A stretch of 64,000 nt of DNA from JAJEFO01 sp965208685 (GCA_965208685.1 CBDBPL010000007.1:2294001-2358000); one strand, 5' to 3'; positions 35,405 to 45,322 are shown, counted from the stretch's first letter. Program-made: numbers and translations. Notes: generated by a model not told the origin, from the sequence alone.

Positions 35405-36346
35405 ATGGCGCGGCGCAAGATCATCATCGACACCGATCCCGGCCAGGACGACGCGGTGGCCATCCTTTTGGCCCTTGCTTCGCCGGAAGAACTCGAAGTG
35501 CTGGGAGTGACCGCCGTTGCGGGCAATGTCCCGCTCCCGCTCACGCAAAGAAACGCCCGGGTCGTCTGCGAACTCGCCGGTCGCGCCGACATTCCCGTCT
35601 TTGCTGGCTCGGACAGGCCGCTTTCCAGGCCCCTGGTCACGGCGGAACATGTCCATGGCAAGACCGGGCTCGACGGACCGTCTCTTCCGGACCCGCAAGT
35701 GCCGCTTCAAGAGGGCCATGCCGTCGACTTCATCGTCAACACGTTGCGCAGCGAACCGGCCGGAACGGTTACGCTCGTTCCCATCGGGCCGCTGACCAAC
35801 ATTGCCCGCGCGTTTCAGGACGCGGCTGACATCATGCCGCGCGTTCAGGAAATCGTCCTGATGGGCGGTGCCTATTTCGAGGTCGGCAACATCACGCCCG
35901 CGGCCGAGTTCAACATCTATGTCGACCCGGAGGCCGCGGAAATCGTGTTCAAGTCGGGCGTGCCGCTCACCGTCATGCCGCTGGACGTGACGCACAAGGC
36001 GCTGGTCACGGTGGAGCGGGTCGAGGCGTTTCGTCAAATGGGCACGAGGACAGGGCGGATGGTCGCCGCGTGGACGGACTTCTTCGAGCGCTTTGACAAG
36101 GAGAAATACGGCTCGGCGGGTGCGCCGCTTCATGATCCGTGCACGATCGCCTACCTTCTGGAACCCGAACTCTTTTCCGGTCGGCACATCAACGTCGAGA
36201 TTGAGACCGAATCCGAACTTACGCGCGGCATGACAGTCGCCGATTGGTGGCGCGTGACTGATCGTGCCGTCAACGCCACTTTCATGGGAGACCTGGATGC
36301 AAAGGGTTACTTTGACCTCTTGTCAGAGCGCATCGCCCGCATCTGA
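35405..36346 (+). CDS. Inosine/uridine-preferring nucleoside hydrolase family protein
   Basis: 313 residues. The N-terminal calcium-binding signature IIIDTDPGQDDAVAILLAL and the later HDPCTIAYLL are characteristic. Members hydrolyse the N-glycosidic bond of ribonucleosides for salvage. ATG 35405 follows AGAAAGAAC. It lies 120 bp after the iron-binding protein gene, with no obvious functional link. Confidence 0.93.
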   Translation: MARRKIIIDTDPGQDDAVAILLALASPEELEVLGVTAVAGNVPLPLTQRNARVVCELAGRADIPVFAGSDRPLSRPLVTAEHVHGKTGLDGPSLPDPQVPLQEGHAVDFIVNTLRSEPAGTVTLVPIGPLTNIARAFQDAADIMPRVQEIVLMGGAYFEVGNITPAAEFNIYVDPEAAEIVFKSGVPLTVMPLDVTHKALVTVERVEAFRQMGTRTGRMVAAWTDFFERFDKEKYGSAGAPLHDPCTIAYLLEPELFSGRHINVEIETESELTRGMTVADWWRVTDRAVNATFMGDLDAKGYFDLLSERIARI

Positions 36347-36418
36347 CGCCTTGCCCGCCACCAAGGCCCGGAGGGGCGGCGGGGCCGCTCGCCTGACTCG
36401 TCTTGCAGGCCCGGACCC

Positions 36419-37843
36419 GTGAGCCTCGCCCTGCCTTTCGACAACTCGTACGGACGGTTGCCGAACCGCTTTTATACCAGAATGGCGCCGTCGCCCGTGG
36501 CGTCACCGGCAGTGCTGGCCCTGAACGTGCCGCTTGCAGGACGCCTGGGAATTGACGCGGACGCGTTGGCAACGCCGGAAGGCGTCTCTGTCCTGGCCGG
36601 AAACGAGGTGCCCGAAGGGGCCGACCCTTTGGCCCAGGTCTATGCCGGCCATCAGTTCGGCGGCTGGTCTCCGCAACTCGGCGACGGTCGCGCCATCCTG
36701 CTCGGCGAGATTGTCGCGCCCGACGGGGCCCGCTTCGACATCCAGCTCAAGGGTTCGGGCCGAACGCCGTATTCGCGAATGGGCGACGGCCGCGCGTGGC
36801 TCGGACCCGTTCTGCGCGAGTACATCGTTTCGGAAGCAATGGCGGCCCTCGGCGTGCCGACGACGCGGGCGCTCGCTGCCGTGACGACGGGAGAGACGGT
36901 CTTTCGCGAGGCACCGTTGCCCGGCGCGGTGCTGACCCGTGTAGCCGCCAGCCACATCCGGGTCGGCACGTTCCAGTACTTCTACGCGAGAAACGACCGC
37001 GACGCGCTCGAAGCGCTGGTCAGCCACGCAATCGAACGTCATGCCCATGAAGCAGACGGTCCGCTCGGCCTTCTGAACCATGTCGTCGAACACCAGGCGA
37101 AGCTGGTGGCGGCCTGGCTGGGCATCGGATTCATTCATGGCGTCATGAACACGGACAACATGACTGTTTCGGGCGAAACCATCGACTACGGGCCCTGTGC
37201 TTTCATGGATGACTTCAGCCCGATGCGCGTGTTTTCGTCGATCGACCACCAAGGCAGGTATGCATATTCGCGTCAGCCTGACATCGCGATGTGGAACCTC
37301 GCGCAACTTGCAACTGCGCTTCTTCCGCTCATTGGAAAAGCGAAGGACGCGCAGGCTGCCCTCGACCGGTTCCCGGCGCTCTTCCGTGACGCCTGGTTGA
37401 CGGTCTTCCGCGCAAAGCTCGGCCTGCAAACCGAGGAAGACGGAGATTACGAGCTGATTCTCGCGCTTCTTGACGCGATGGCAAATGGAAAGGCCGACTT
37501 CACCAACACGTTCCGGTCCATTGGCGCCCCCAATGCACGAGACGCATTCTCTGACCCGGAACTCTATCGTGCATGGGAGAATTCCTGGAGGAAGAGACTG
37601 GACGCGGAATGCGCGGTGCCGTACGACCGGGTCAACTCCATGCATGCTGCGAATCCCGCACTCATTCCCCGCAACCATCGGATCGAGCAAGCGATACAGG
37701 CTGCTGTCGCAGGCGACCTGTGCCCCTTCGAAAACCTGAACGCCGCCCTCCAGGCACCGTATTCCGATCCGGGAGAGTTCGCGGATCTTGCAAAGCCACC
37801 GACCGAAAGCGAAGTCGTCTGTCAGACCTTCTGCGGCACCTGA
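36419..37843 (+). CDS. selO: Protein adenylyltransferase SelO (YdiU/UPF0061)
   Basis: 474 residues, GTG start. SelO is a pseudokinase-fold enzyme that AMPylates proteins. Diagnostic stretches are PLAQVYAGHQFGGWSPQLGD, GRAILLGEI, LKGSGRTPYSRMGDGRAWLG and IHGVMNTDNMTVSGETIDYG. The C-terminus ends CQTFCGT with conserved cysteine, as in bacterial homologues that lack the eukaryotic selenocysteine. The last 22 bp overlap the convergent DMT gene tail to tail. Confidence 0.96.
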   Translation: MSLALPFDNSYGRLPNRFYTRMAPSPVASPAVLALNVPLAGRLGIDADALATPEGVSVLAGNEVPEGADPLAQVYAGHQFGGWSPQLGDGRAILLGEIVAPDGARFDIQLKGSGRTPYSRMGDGRAWLGPVLREYIVSEAMAALGVPTTRALAAVTTGETVFREAPLPGAVLTRVAASHIRVGTFQYFYARNDRDALEALVSHAIERHAHEADGPLGLLNHVVEHQAKLVAAWLGIGFIHGVMNTDNMTVSGETIDYGPCAFMDDFSPMRVFSSIDHQGRYAYSRQPDIAMWNLAQLATALLPLIGKAKDAQAALDRFPALFRDAWLTVFRAKLGLQTEEDGDYELILALLDAMANGKADFTNTFRSIGAPNARDAFSDPELYRAWENSWRKRLDAECAVPYDRVNSMHAANPALIPRNHRIEQAIQAAVAGDLCPFENLNAALQAPYSDPGEFADLAKPPTESEVVCQTFCGT

Positions 37844-38718
37844 GAAGGACGATTGATCAGCACGAGGCCCATGCAGACAAGCACGAGGGCAACAAGGATC
37901 GGCAACCCCAGCGCCTCGTCCAGCAGCCACCATCCCAAGAGCACGCCGAAGACAGGCACGAGGAAACTGAATGCAGCAACGCTGGCCGCCGGATAGATGG
38001 TCAGCAGCCAGAGCCAGAACGAAAACCCGAACGTCACCACGACCACGATCTGGAACGCCAGCCCCCAGAGGTGCAACGGTTCAAGTTCGCGCACGAAGGG
38101 ACCAAAGAAGAGTGCTGCAACGAGGAGAATCGGAGCGGAAACAAGTACCTGCCAGAACAACTGCCGGTCGGGCGAGACGTCCTTGAGCCCCGTGCGTGCA
38201 ATCAGCGCCAGCGCAGCCCACCCAATGGCTCCGAGCAAGGCCAGCAGGTCGCCAAGCAGCGCCCCCTCCCCGCTGTCACCACGCCAGACAATCGCGACGA
38301 CAGCGCCAAGAAATGCCAGAACCTGACCGGCAGCCTTGATGCGGGTGATTCGCTCGCCTGGAATGAACATGTGAGCAAAGAGCGCCATCCACAACGGCAT
38401 CGTGTTGAACAGGACCGATGTCCGCGAAACTGTTGTGAGGTCCAGTGCAACGAACAGGAAGACGAACTCGAGCGCAAAAAGCGTTCCCATGAGGCAGCCA
38501 AAGAACAGGTCCTTGCGCTTGAGCCCCAAGGGCCGACGCCGAACTGCAAACCAGAGCCAGAGGCAGAGGACGACACCCACTGACCGCACGCCGGCGAAGA
38601 AGACCGGTTGCAGCCCTTCGTTGACAACCCTGATCACAACCTGGTTGAAGGCCAGCAGCAGCGAGAATCCGACTAGCGCCAACGCTCCCGCCGCATCGAT
38701 CCGGTCCTTTCGCGTCAT
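37822..38718 (-). CDS. DMT/EamA-family transporter (third)
   Basis: 298 residues with ten predicted membrane segments in two EamA repeats (ALVGFSLLLAFNQVVIRVVN opens the first; AIGWAALALIARTGL the second). It overlaps selO at the 3' end on the opposite strand. Its ATG overlaps the stop of an upstream 61-codon frame (ATGA at 38715-38718), which has no recognised domain. Substrate unknown. Confidence 0.9.
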   Translation of the reverse strand: MTRKDRIDAAGALALVGFSLLLAFNQVVIRVVNEGLQPVFFAGVRSVGVVLCLWLWFAVRRRPLGLKRKDLFFGCLMGTLFALEFVFLFVALDLTTVSRTSVLFNTMPLWMALFAHMFIPGERITRIKAAGQVLAFLGAVVAIVWRGDSGEGALLGDLLALLGAIGWAALALIARTGLKDVSPDRQLFWQVLVSAPILLVAALFFGPFVRELEPLHLWGLAFQIVVVVTFGFSFWLWLLTIYPAASVAAFSFLVPVFGVLLGWWLLDEALGLPILVALVLVCMGLVLINRPSQVPQKV

Positions 38719-39398
38719 TCCGCCATCCCTCCTGTTCGCGCAAGCGGATCGTGCAGTTCCGCTGCGCGGAACGCCTTGCCGTGACCAAGCCCGGAAGACA
38801 TCTTGCTTGGCGCACTCTGCGCCTTGACGGATGAACCGGCCCGCAGGAAGCGCCCCGGCCCGTCAACGCCCGGCGTATTGCCATGCCGGCGAAGAGACAA
38901 GAAGGAGTCGCGTGGCTGACGGCCCGCAATGCGGGAACACGACGAGGCGTCAGGTATTGGCGCATCTGCACGGCGAGGGCATTCGGTTTGCCGACCCCGT
39001 TTAGCCGTGAAATCAGGCCGGGATCCACGTTGTGACTTTCGGACATGATTCCCTTGCCTTGCTGCCTCGCCGCCCTGGCTGGCCTCCTGGACGCGAAGGC
39101 ATGGGACACGGACGCGCCCGGATGACGCCTGCGAAGGTCAGTGTCGTGCAGGCCTGATTGCAATTCGACCTGAGGCTGCGCGACCCGACCGTGCTTGCCG
39201 CCGACGGTCGCGCAAGTCCATTCGGTTGCAACCGGCCAAACGCGGGCAAGCAGCACGCCTTGTCGCACACTCCGGCGCTCCGGCGGCGCGCCACCCTCAT
39301 TGCAAATTGCGTTCAGGGCCAACCGAATGGCCAAGGCAAGTTGACCCTTCATGGCGCTGGTCTTGACAGGTGCATGGGGCTTGCGGCACGTTGCGTCG
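38719..39398. other. Intergenic stretch between the DMT and YceI genes
   Basis: About 680 bp. On the minus strand an ATG at 39047 follows AAGGGAATC and opens MSESHNVDPGLISRLNGVGK, which looks gene-like for about 40 codons before drifting into arginine-rich sequence. This may be a small decayed gene. Nothing else recognised. Confidence 0.35.
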
Positions 39399-39983
39399 AT
39401 GTTGTCTCGGCGACTGATCCTGGTGGGCCTCTGCACCTTGCCGCTACCTGCACATGCATCGCTCAGGCGCTACGAACTGGAGCCCCGCGCCTCGCGTGCA
39501 GGATTCGTTTACTGGTTCAAAGGGGTCAGGCGGCAAGGCGAAATGCCGATCGGTCACGCCGACTTCCAAATCGATCCGTCCAATCTGGCCGCCAGTTCGA
39601 CCGACGTGACCCTGCGTGCAGACAAGGTGCGCACCGGGTTCTTCCTTGTCACCGGCATCCTGAAAGGTGCCTCAATGCTGGACACCGATCGCTACCCCAC
39701 CATTCGCTTTGTCTCCACCGCCGTCAGGCCGGCCCCGTCCGGTCGACTGACGGACGGAGTGAAGCTGCGCGGAGACTTGACGATACGCGATGTGACGCAG
39801 GCAGTGAACTTCGACGCCTACTTCATGCGCCGCGAAGGCAGCGCGCCGGATGATCTCAGCCGCCTGACGGTCCGCCTGGCCGGCCGGATCAGCCGGTCGA
39901 GTTTCGGTGCATCCGGGTACAGGTCCCTGGTCGGAGACAAAGTGGAATTGAACGTGACAATGGCTATGCGGGCCGTCGACTGA
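39399..39983 (+). CDS. YceI-family periplasmic lipid-binding-like protein
   Basis: 194 residues from ATG 39399, which begins a signal peptide (MLSRRLILVGLCTLPLPAHA). The YceI lipocalin-like fold is shown by YELEPRASRAGFVYWFKGVR, GASMLDTDRYPTIRFVSTAV and the RSSFGASGYRSLVGDKVEL ending. Family members bind isoprenoid chains; the biological role here is unknown. An ATG at 39351 would add a non-signal-like extension. Confidence 0.85.
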   Translation: MLSRRLILVGLCTLPLPAHASLRRYELEPRASRAGFVYWFKGVRRQGEMPIGHADFQIDPSNLAASSTDVTLRADKVRTGFFLVTGILKGASMLDTDRYPTIRFVSTAVRPAPSGRLTDGVKLRGDLTIRDVTQAVNFDAYFMRREGSAPDDLSRLTVRLAGRISRSSFGASGYRSLVGDKVELNVTMAMRAVD

Positions 39984-40512
39984 ACGGCTTCGCAAACAAG
40001 ACACTGCGGGTTGCGGGGCACCATCATGAGCGGCCAGCGCCTCCCGCCAGCAAGGTGCCGCCAGGAATCAACGGCAAGCCAATCCACCCGAACGAGCTCC
40101 GCGACACTTCGTGTGACAAGTGCCAGCGACCCGACCGAAGCCCGGTGGAGACGGCAGCGCGTTTCGCGGTGACCAACTGAGCGTCGTCACATGAATTGAA
40201 GTTGCTGCGCTCTCGCAACTTGACGAACTTCGGACTCCGTGCCTTGCGTGTGCCCCGAAGGCTGGGCTCGACGTGGAGCGGACGGCTGTTCTGCGGGCAT
40301 TGTGCAGGTCATTCCGGTCCGTGACGTTGACTGGAAGTCACATGTGGCTTGCCATCATCCTTTCGTCCAAGATGGCTTGCTCAACTGCGCGGTCTCCTGC
40401 GGGAAAGGGATCGAAGACAGTCAGAGCGCGTTTCGGAGGGTCCCGACAGGCCATTTGCTTTGACTCCGGGATCGCTTCGCATAGAACAGGGTGCCGCAAC
40501 GGAAAGACGGGC
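39984..40512. other. Intergenic stretch upstream of the Fur-family gene
   Basis: About 530 bp. The frame of the Fur gene stays open back to 40273 but without domain or ribosome-binding site. No operator was recognised. Confidence 0.4.
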
Positions 40513-40926
40513 ATGGTGGACACGATACTCCAGAGATGCGAGGCGCTGGGACTGCGCCTGACGGACCAGCGCCGCATCGTGGCGGCCGTTCTGGAAGAGG
40601 CGGACGACCATCCTGATGTCGAAAGGCTCTATGCACGTGCTTGCGCCGTTGACCCAGGGATCTCGCTGGCCACGGTTTACCGGACCGTCAAGCTCTTCGA
40701 AGAGGCGGGAATCCTCGAGAAGCACGAGTTCCGGGACGGGCGCGCGCGCTACGAGGATGCCGAACGCGACCACCATGATCATCTGATCGACCTGAACTCC
40801 GGCGAAGTAATCGAGTTCGTTGACGCCGAAATCGAGGCGCTCCAGGAAAGGATCGCTGCAAGGTTGGGCTACCAGTTGAAAGGGCACCGACTGGAACTCT
40901 ATGGAGTCCGGCGCAAGGACGGGTAG
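40513..40926 (+). CDS. Fur-family regulator (Mur/Fur type of Alphaproteobacteria)
   Basis: 137 residues. The winged helix is LRLTDQRRIVAAVLEEADDH and ISLATVYRTVKLFEEAGILE. The metal site motif is HHDHLIDLNSGEVIEF: where classic Fur has HHDHLICLDCG, both cysteines are replaced, as in the manganese-responsive Mur proteins of rhizobia and roseobacters. It may therefore sense manganese more than iron, which is family inference. ATG 40513 follows GGAAAGACGGG. Confidence 0.93.
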   Translation: MVDTILQRCEALGLRLTDQRRIVAAVLEEADDHPDVERLYARACAVDPGISLATVYRTVKLFEEAGILEKHEFRDGRARYEDAERDHHDHLIDLNSGEVIEFVDAEIEALQERIAARLGYQLKGHRLELYGVRRKDG

Positions 40927-41022
40927 CAATGCGACAGGCCGAATGCGGCGCCCTCTGCCCCGCCCGTTCCTTCAAGATTCCGGACGGACCCGCGCGGCGT
41001 GCGTACCGTCCTGCGCCGGCTC

Positions 41023-42231
41023 CTACAGGGACTTGAGTGCCAGCACCGCGTTCTGCCCGCCAAAGGCGAACGCGTTCGACAGGACATGGGAGACCTGTGC
41101 CTCGCGAGCTTCGTTGGGAACCACGTCCAGGAAACATTCCGGATCCGGTTCCTCGTAGCCGATCGTGGGTGCAATTATCCCGTCATTGAGCGCCATGAGG
41201 CAGGCAAGGAGTTCCACGGCACCTGTGCCCCCGATCAGGTGGCCGTGCATCGACTTGGTCGACGAAATCATGATCTCGTCCGCGTGACGGCCGAAGGCCT
41301 TGGACACCGCGGCACACTCGGTCTTGTCGTTTGCCGCCGTGCCTGTACCGTGCGCATTGATATAGCCCACCTTTTCGGCGTCGATGCGCGCATCCAGTAG
41401 CGCTCCCGTGATGGCGCGCGTTGCGCCATGCTGGGAGGGCATTACGATATCGGCCGCGTCGGACGTCATCGAGAAGCCCACCACTTCGGCGAGAATGCTC
41501 GCGCCCCGCGCCTTCGCATGCTCAAATTCCTCGAACACGAATATGCCCGCCCCCTCTCCCTGCACCATGCCGCTCCGGCTGGCGGAGAAAGGGCGACATG
41601 CGTCCTTGGACATGACGCGGAGACCTTCCCAGGCCTTCACGCCGCCGAAGCAGAGCATGCTTTCCGAACCGCCGGTCACCATCGCCGTGGCCGCGCCCGA
41701 CCGAATCAGCCAGAATGCCTGGCCCATGGCATGGTTCGACGACGCGCATGCCGTCGCGACGGTGAAGGACGGCCCCTTGAGATTGTAGTTCATCGATACA
41801 TGGCTCGCCGCGGAATTGTTCATGAGTTTCGGCACGATGAAGGGATGAACCCGGTTCTTGCCTTCCTCGTACACGGCCCTGTAGTTCTCGTCTTGCGTGT
41901 TGAGACCGCCGCCGGAGGTGCCTAGCACGACTCCTGATTCAGCGGCGACGCGGCCAGAGAACTCGAGCCCGGACTGTGCAATCGCCTCCTCTGCGGCGAT
42001 TAGCGTGAATTGGGTGAACCTGTCATACAGGGCTTGCTGCTGGCGATTGAAGCGCCGATCCGGATCGTACCCCTTGACCTGACCTCCGATCCGGATCGAA
42101 AGGCGCTCGACGTCACGAATCTCCAGTTCGCCAATTCCGCACCTGCCCTCTCGCATGGCTTCCTGGGTTTCGGGCACTGAATGGCCAAGAGAATTGATCG
42201 TCCCGGACCCGGTGATGACAACCCGTCGCAC
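41023..42231 (-). CDS. Beta-ketoacyl-ACP synthase (KAS II-like)
   Basis: 402 residues. The catalytic triad is Cys162 (TACASSNHAMG), His294 (INAHGTGTAANDK) and His331 (STKSMHGHLIGG). It condenses malonyl-ACP with acyl-ACP. It starts 2 bp after an ACP gene, which follows lpxD, so it is probably a dedicated ketosynthase for a special acyl chain rather than the housekeeping FabF. First residues MRRVVITGSGTINSLGHS are canonical. Confidence 0.93.
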   Translation of the reverse strand: MRRVVITGSGTINSLGHSVPETQEAMREGRCGIGELEIRDVERLSIRIGGQVKGYDPDRRFNRQQQALYDRFTQFTLIAAEEAIAQSGLEFSGRVAAESGVVLGTSGGGLNTQDENYRAVYEEGKNRVHPFIVPKLMNNSAASHVSMNYNLKGPSFTVATACASSNHAMGQAFWLIRSGAATAMVTGGSESMLCFGGVKAWEGLRVMSKDACRPFSASRSGMVQGEGAGIFVFEEFEHAKARGASILAEVVGFSMTSDAADIVMPSQHGATRAITGALLDARIDAEKVGYINAHGTGTAANDKTECAAVSKAFGRHADEIMISSTKSMHGHLIGGTGAVELLACLMALNDGIIAPTIGYEEPDPECFLDVVPNEAREAQVSHVLSNAFAFGGQNAVLALKSL

Positions 42232-42233
42232 CG

Positions 42234-42497
42234 CTAGCCGGCTTGCTCCGCGACAAGTTTTTCGACGGCGGCCACGACTGCCGACACCGAGGAAATGTCA
42301 AAGTCGCTCTTTTCGGGCTCGTTCGCGTTGAATGGAACCTGGATGTCAAAGCTCTCTTCGATCGAGAAGATCGCCTCGACAAGGCCCATGGAATCCACGC
42401 CAAGAGCTTCGAGAGACTGATCAAGCGAAACGTCTGACGGCTCCAGAACCGCCTGTTCGGCAATGATTGCGATTACCCGTTCCTTGACGCCGCTCAT
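42234..42497 (-). CDS. Acyl carrier protein (specialised)
   Basis: 87 residues. The phosphopantetheine site is Ser36 in GVDSMGLVEAIFSIEESFDI. A loop NANEPEKSDFDISSVSAVV is longer than in housekeeping AcpP, suggesting a dedicated ACP. It is flanked by a ketosynthase (2 bp downstream) and lpxD (38 bp upstream), so it may carry acyl chains for lipid A or another envelope lipid. It is not a close match to the rhizobial AcpXL motif. Confidence 0.9.
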   Translation of the reverse strand: MSGVKERVIAIIAEQAVLEPSDVSLDQSLEALGVDSMGLVEAIFSIEESFDIQVPFNANEPEKSDFDISSVSAVVAAVEKLVAEQAG

Positions 42498-42535
42498 GTC
42501 CCCTCGTCCGCCAATCCGAAACCGTTGGCAGATGT

Positions 42536-43627
42536 TTAGTCGCCCTTGCCACCTAATGAAACTGCTTTCTTGAGCGCTTCTATTTCCTTGAAGAGCCGGG
42601 GCAATCTGCGCCAGTTCCTTGACGCTGCAATGTACTGGTCCATCTTCATGGCCGGATAGCCGAGAAGCACCCGGCCGGCCGGAACCCGCGACAGCACGAT
42701 CGCGCCACCGCCCACCACGACATCGTCACCTACCGTGACATTGTCGGTGATCCCCACCTTGCCGCCGATGATGACCCGATTGCCCACCCTGGACGATCCC
42801 GCGACGCCCGAATTCCCGCACATCAGGACGTCCTCGCCAATCTGCGCATTGTGACCGATCTGCACGAGGTTGTCGATCTTCGTGCGATTGCCAATCCGGG
42901 TTGCGCGGATCGTTCCGGCATCCACAGCCGTGTTGACCCCGATCTCCACGTCGTCCCCGATCTCGACCGAACCGAGCGAATGAATGCGAATCCAGCCGGA
43001 CGTCATTTCGCCGGATTCGGTTCCGAACGAACGGCGCACTTGCTCGACCCGATCCGATTCTCCTGCCACGAAGCTGAACCCGTCACCTCCGATGACCGCG
43101 CCCGGCTGGCAAATGAAGCGTTCTCCAATCCTGACCCTGGCTCCGATCCGGACGCCTGCGTGGAGCAGCGCGTCCCGGCCAACCTCCACGTCCTCTGCAA
43201 TGCTGACATGCGCCGCGATCCGGGAATTTGCGCCAATTCGCGCCCGGGCTCCTATCACGACCAAGGGGCCGATTGACGCGCCCTTGCCGATTTCGGCGCT
43301 CGGATCAACCACTGCGGATGGATGGATGCCCGGCGCAATCTCGGGCCCCTGATCCAGCAACGACGTCAAGCCCGCCATCGCCACTCTCGGGTGCTTCACC
43401 TTGATGGCGGCCTCCAGGCCGAGAGCCTGCCAGTCGGCATCACTCCAGACGATCGCGGCACGCGCGCTGCCGTCGGTCAGGGCCGAAGCGTATTTCGGGG
43501 TCATGGCCAATGCGAGCTCGTCCGCTGCGGCCTCGCCTGGCTCAGCGGCGCCCTTGACGGAAATGTGGACGTCACCGAAGGCATCAGCACCCAGCGCTGC
43601 CGCAATTTTTTCGACTGTCTGATTCAT
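42536..43627 (-). CDS. lpxD: UDP-3-O-acylglucosamine N-acyltransferase LpxD
   Basis: 363 residues from ATG 43627. LpxD adds the second 3-hydroxyacyl chain to UDP-glucosamine in lipid A synthesis. After an N-terminal uridine-binding domain, a left-handed beta-helix of hexapeptide repeats runs from about residue 95 (IHPSAVVDPSAEIGKGASIG) through KIDNLVQIGHNAQIGEDVLM, which holds the catalytic His, to the C-terminal helix. The gene is detached from the usual lpxA/fabZ cluster and is followed by ACP and ketosynthase genes. A second lpxD elsewhere in the genome is possible. Confidence 0.93.
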   Translation of the reverse strand: MNQTVEKIAAALGADAFGDVHISVKGAAEPGEAAADELALAMTPKYASALTDGSARAAIVWSDADWQALGLEAAIKVKHPRVAMAGLTSLLDQGPEIAPGIHPSAVVDPSAEIGKGASIGPLVVIGARARIGANSRIAAHVSIAEDVEVGRDALLHAGVRIGARVRIGERFICQPGAVIGGDGFSFVAGESDRVEQVRRSFGTESGEMTSGWIRIHSLGSVEIGDDVEIGVNTAVDAGTIRATRIGNRTKIDNLVQIGHNAQIGEDVLMCGNSGVAGSSRVGNRVIIGGKVGITDNVTVGDDVVVGGGAIVLSRVPAGRVLLGYPAMKMDQYIAASRNWRRLPRLFKEIEALKKAVSLGGKGD

Positions 43628-43702
43628 GTCGGACCCGCGAGCTTGCGATGCCGAATCCGCCCTGCCCGTCTTCAAGTCGCCGGCATTGATTCGACCCGGG
43701 CC

Positions 43703-45322
43703 TTAACTCCTGATGTCCTGGAGCGAAACCCCGGCACTCTTCAGCGCCTCCCAGATGCGTGCATCGCGCCCATAAATGTCGCGCCGAAACTGGATTCTGC
43801 CGTCCGCCTGCGTGAACGCGGTGCGATACACGAGGTGGACCGGCACGTGCTCTTCGAGCCTGACCACGATTTCCTCGCCGGTTGCCAAGCGATCCTGGAA
43901 GAACACTTCCGGATCTGCAACCTGCCTCCTCAGGAGTGCGTAGGCAAAGTCGACGGGATCGCCGAGACGGATGCAGCCGTGGCTGAAGGCCCGGGCGCCT
44001 TCGCTGAACAGCTTCTTGTGCGGCGTGTCGTGAAGGTAGACATTGTACAGGTTCGGAAACATGAACTTGACGACGCCTAGCGCATTGCTCTCGCCAGGAA
44101 GCTGCTTCATCTCGAAGGGAAAGGTCTTCTCGTCGAACAGGGAAAACTCCACGCTGTCCCGCTGCACCACCTCGCCGACGCTGTCGAACAGCGTCAGGTG
44201 AGCCACCGAACCCGGATCGACCTTCAACCTCGGAAAATACTCCTTGATCGTGATCGAGCGTGGCACGTACCAGGTGGGGTTGATCACCAGGTGCTCCATC
44301 ACGTCCGAAAACTCGGGCGTCCGACGATTGTCGCCTCTGGCTCCCACCACGGAGCGGGTCACGAAGGTGACCTGTCCGTCATCCACGATCCGCACGTGGA
44401 AGTCCGGAATGTTCACCCAGACATGACGGTCACCGAGCGGCATGTTGATCCAGCGCTCGCGTTCCATGGCAACCATGACTTGCGAGAGTCGCGTCGTCGG
44501 CGAGACATTGACTTGGCGCAGCGTGACCGGACCTGCCACTCCGTCGGGCAGCAACCCATGATCGAACTGGAACACCGCCACGGCCTGCTGCATCCTCAGG
44601 TCATACACCTTGCTCGCGTTTCGCCTGAGGTATCCCATGGCGACAAGCCGGTTGCGAAGTTGCACGACCTCCTCGCCTTCGGCGCCGGGCTTCAGCAAGC
44701 TCGCCTGCACCTTGGGCCCCCAGCCGCGTCTGGCGATCAGCCTCTCGAGACGCTCCTTCTCCTCTCTGAGCCGCGCATATTCCCGACTGGACGGCGGCAA
44801 CGCCTGGATGAAGGCGTCAGGCGACGAACTCGAAAACGCCGACAAGATCGTCGCGCCGTCCCTGCGAGGCACCTTTCGCCCGATTTCATCATCGACCTCG
44901 CTTGGCTCCAGAATGCCCGTCTGCACATCGCGCGCATAACGTAGGAAAAGACGGCTCAATTCGACTTCGAGCCGGCCGAGATCTTGTTGGGAACGCACTC
45001 GGCGGGGATTTATGTTCAGAATATCGAGCCGATAGCGTTCCGCCGGAAGTCCGTGGGATGGTGCGTCTTTCACCGCCTTCAGGAACGCGGATCGTCGCTG
45101 CCACGCCCTGCTGTTCCTGTCAGTCCAGATCGGCCTGTAGTCCGTGGCCTCGTAGAATTCGGCGATGACACGGTCACCGGCCGCCGCTTCGGCAACGGCC
45201 TGCGCGAACTCGGAAGCCCTGTTCTGGGCGAGGACCGGGTGCACGGCACCCACAATCAAGAACAAGGCGCCAAGCGCGCCAAGAACAGCGTACCTCAATT
45301 GGAAGAATCCAGTTCCCATCAT
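43703..45322 (-). CDS. L,D-transpeptidase (YcbB/LdtD-like)
   Basis: 539 residues from ATG 45322. An N-terminal hydrophobic signal/anchor (YAVLGALGALFLIVGAVHPV) is followed by a scaffold domain (EFYEATDYRPIWTDRNSRAW), a peptidoglycan-binding domain (GEEVVQLRNRLVAMGYLRR) and the YkuD catalytic domain with SHGCIRLGDP. It makes 3-3 peptidoglycan cross-links or attaches proteins to murein. The longer frame to 45379 would need a TTG start and is not preferred. It lies 75 bp upstream of lpxD. Confidence 0.93.
   Translation of the reverse strand: MMGTGFFQLRYAVLGALGALFLIVGAVHPVLAQNRASEFAQAVAEAAAGDRVIAEFYEATDYRPIWTDRNSRAWQRRSAFLKAVKDAPSHGLPAERYRLDILNINPRRVRSQQDLGRLEVELSRLFLRYARDVQTGILEPSEVDDEIGRKVPRRDGATILSAFSSSSPDAFIQALPPSSREYARLREEKERLERLIARRGWGPKVQASLLKPGAEGEEVVQLRNRLVAMGYLRRNASKVYDLRMQQAVAVFQFDHGLLPDGVAGPVTLRQVNVSPTTRLSQVMVAMERERWINMPLGDRHVWVNIPDFHVRIVDDGQVTFVTRSVVGARGDNRRTPEFSDVMEHLVINPTWYVPRSITIKEYFPRLKVDPGSVAHLTLFDSVGEVVQRDSVEFSLFDEKTFPFEMKQLPGESNALGVVKFMFPNLYNVYLHDTPHKKLFSEGARAFSHGCIRLGDPVDFAYALLRRQVADPEVFFQDRLATGEEIVVRLEEHVPVHLVYRTAFTQADGRIQFRRDIYGRDARIWEALKSAGVSLQDIRS

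Noticed and set aside
38715..38900. 61-codon ORF overlapping the third DMT start
   Set aside because: No motif and no ribosome-binding site; the ATGA overlap alone is weak evidence.
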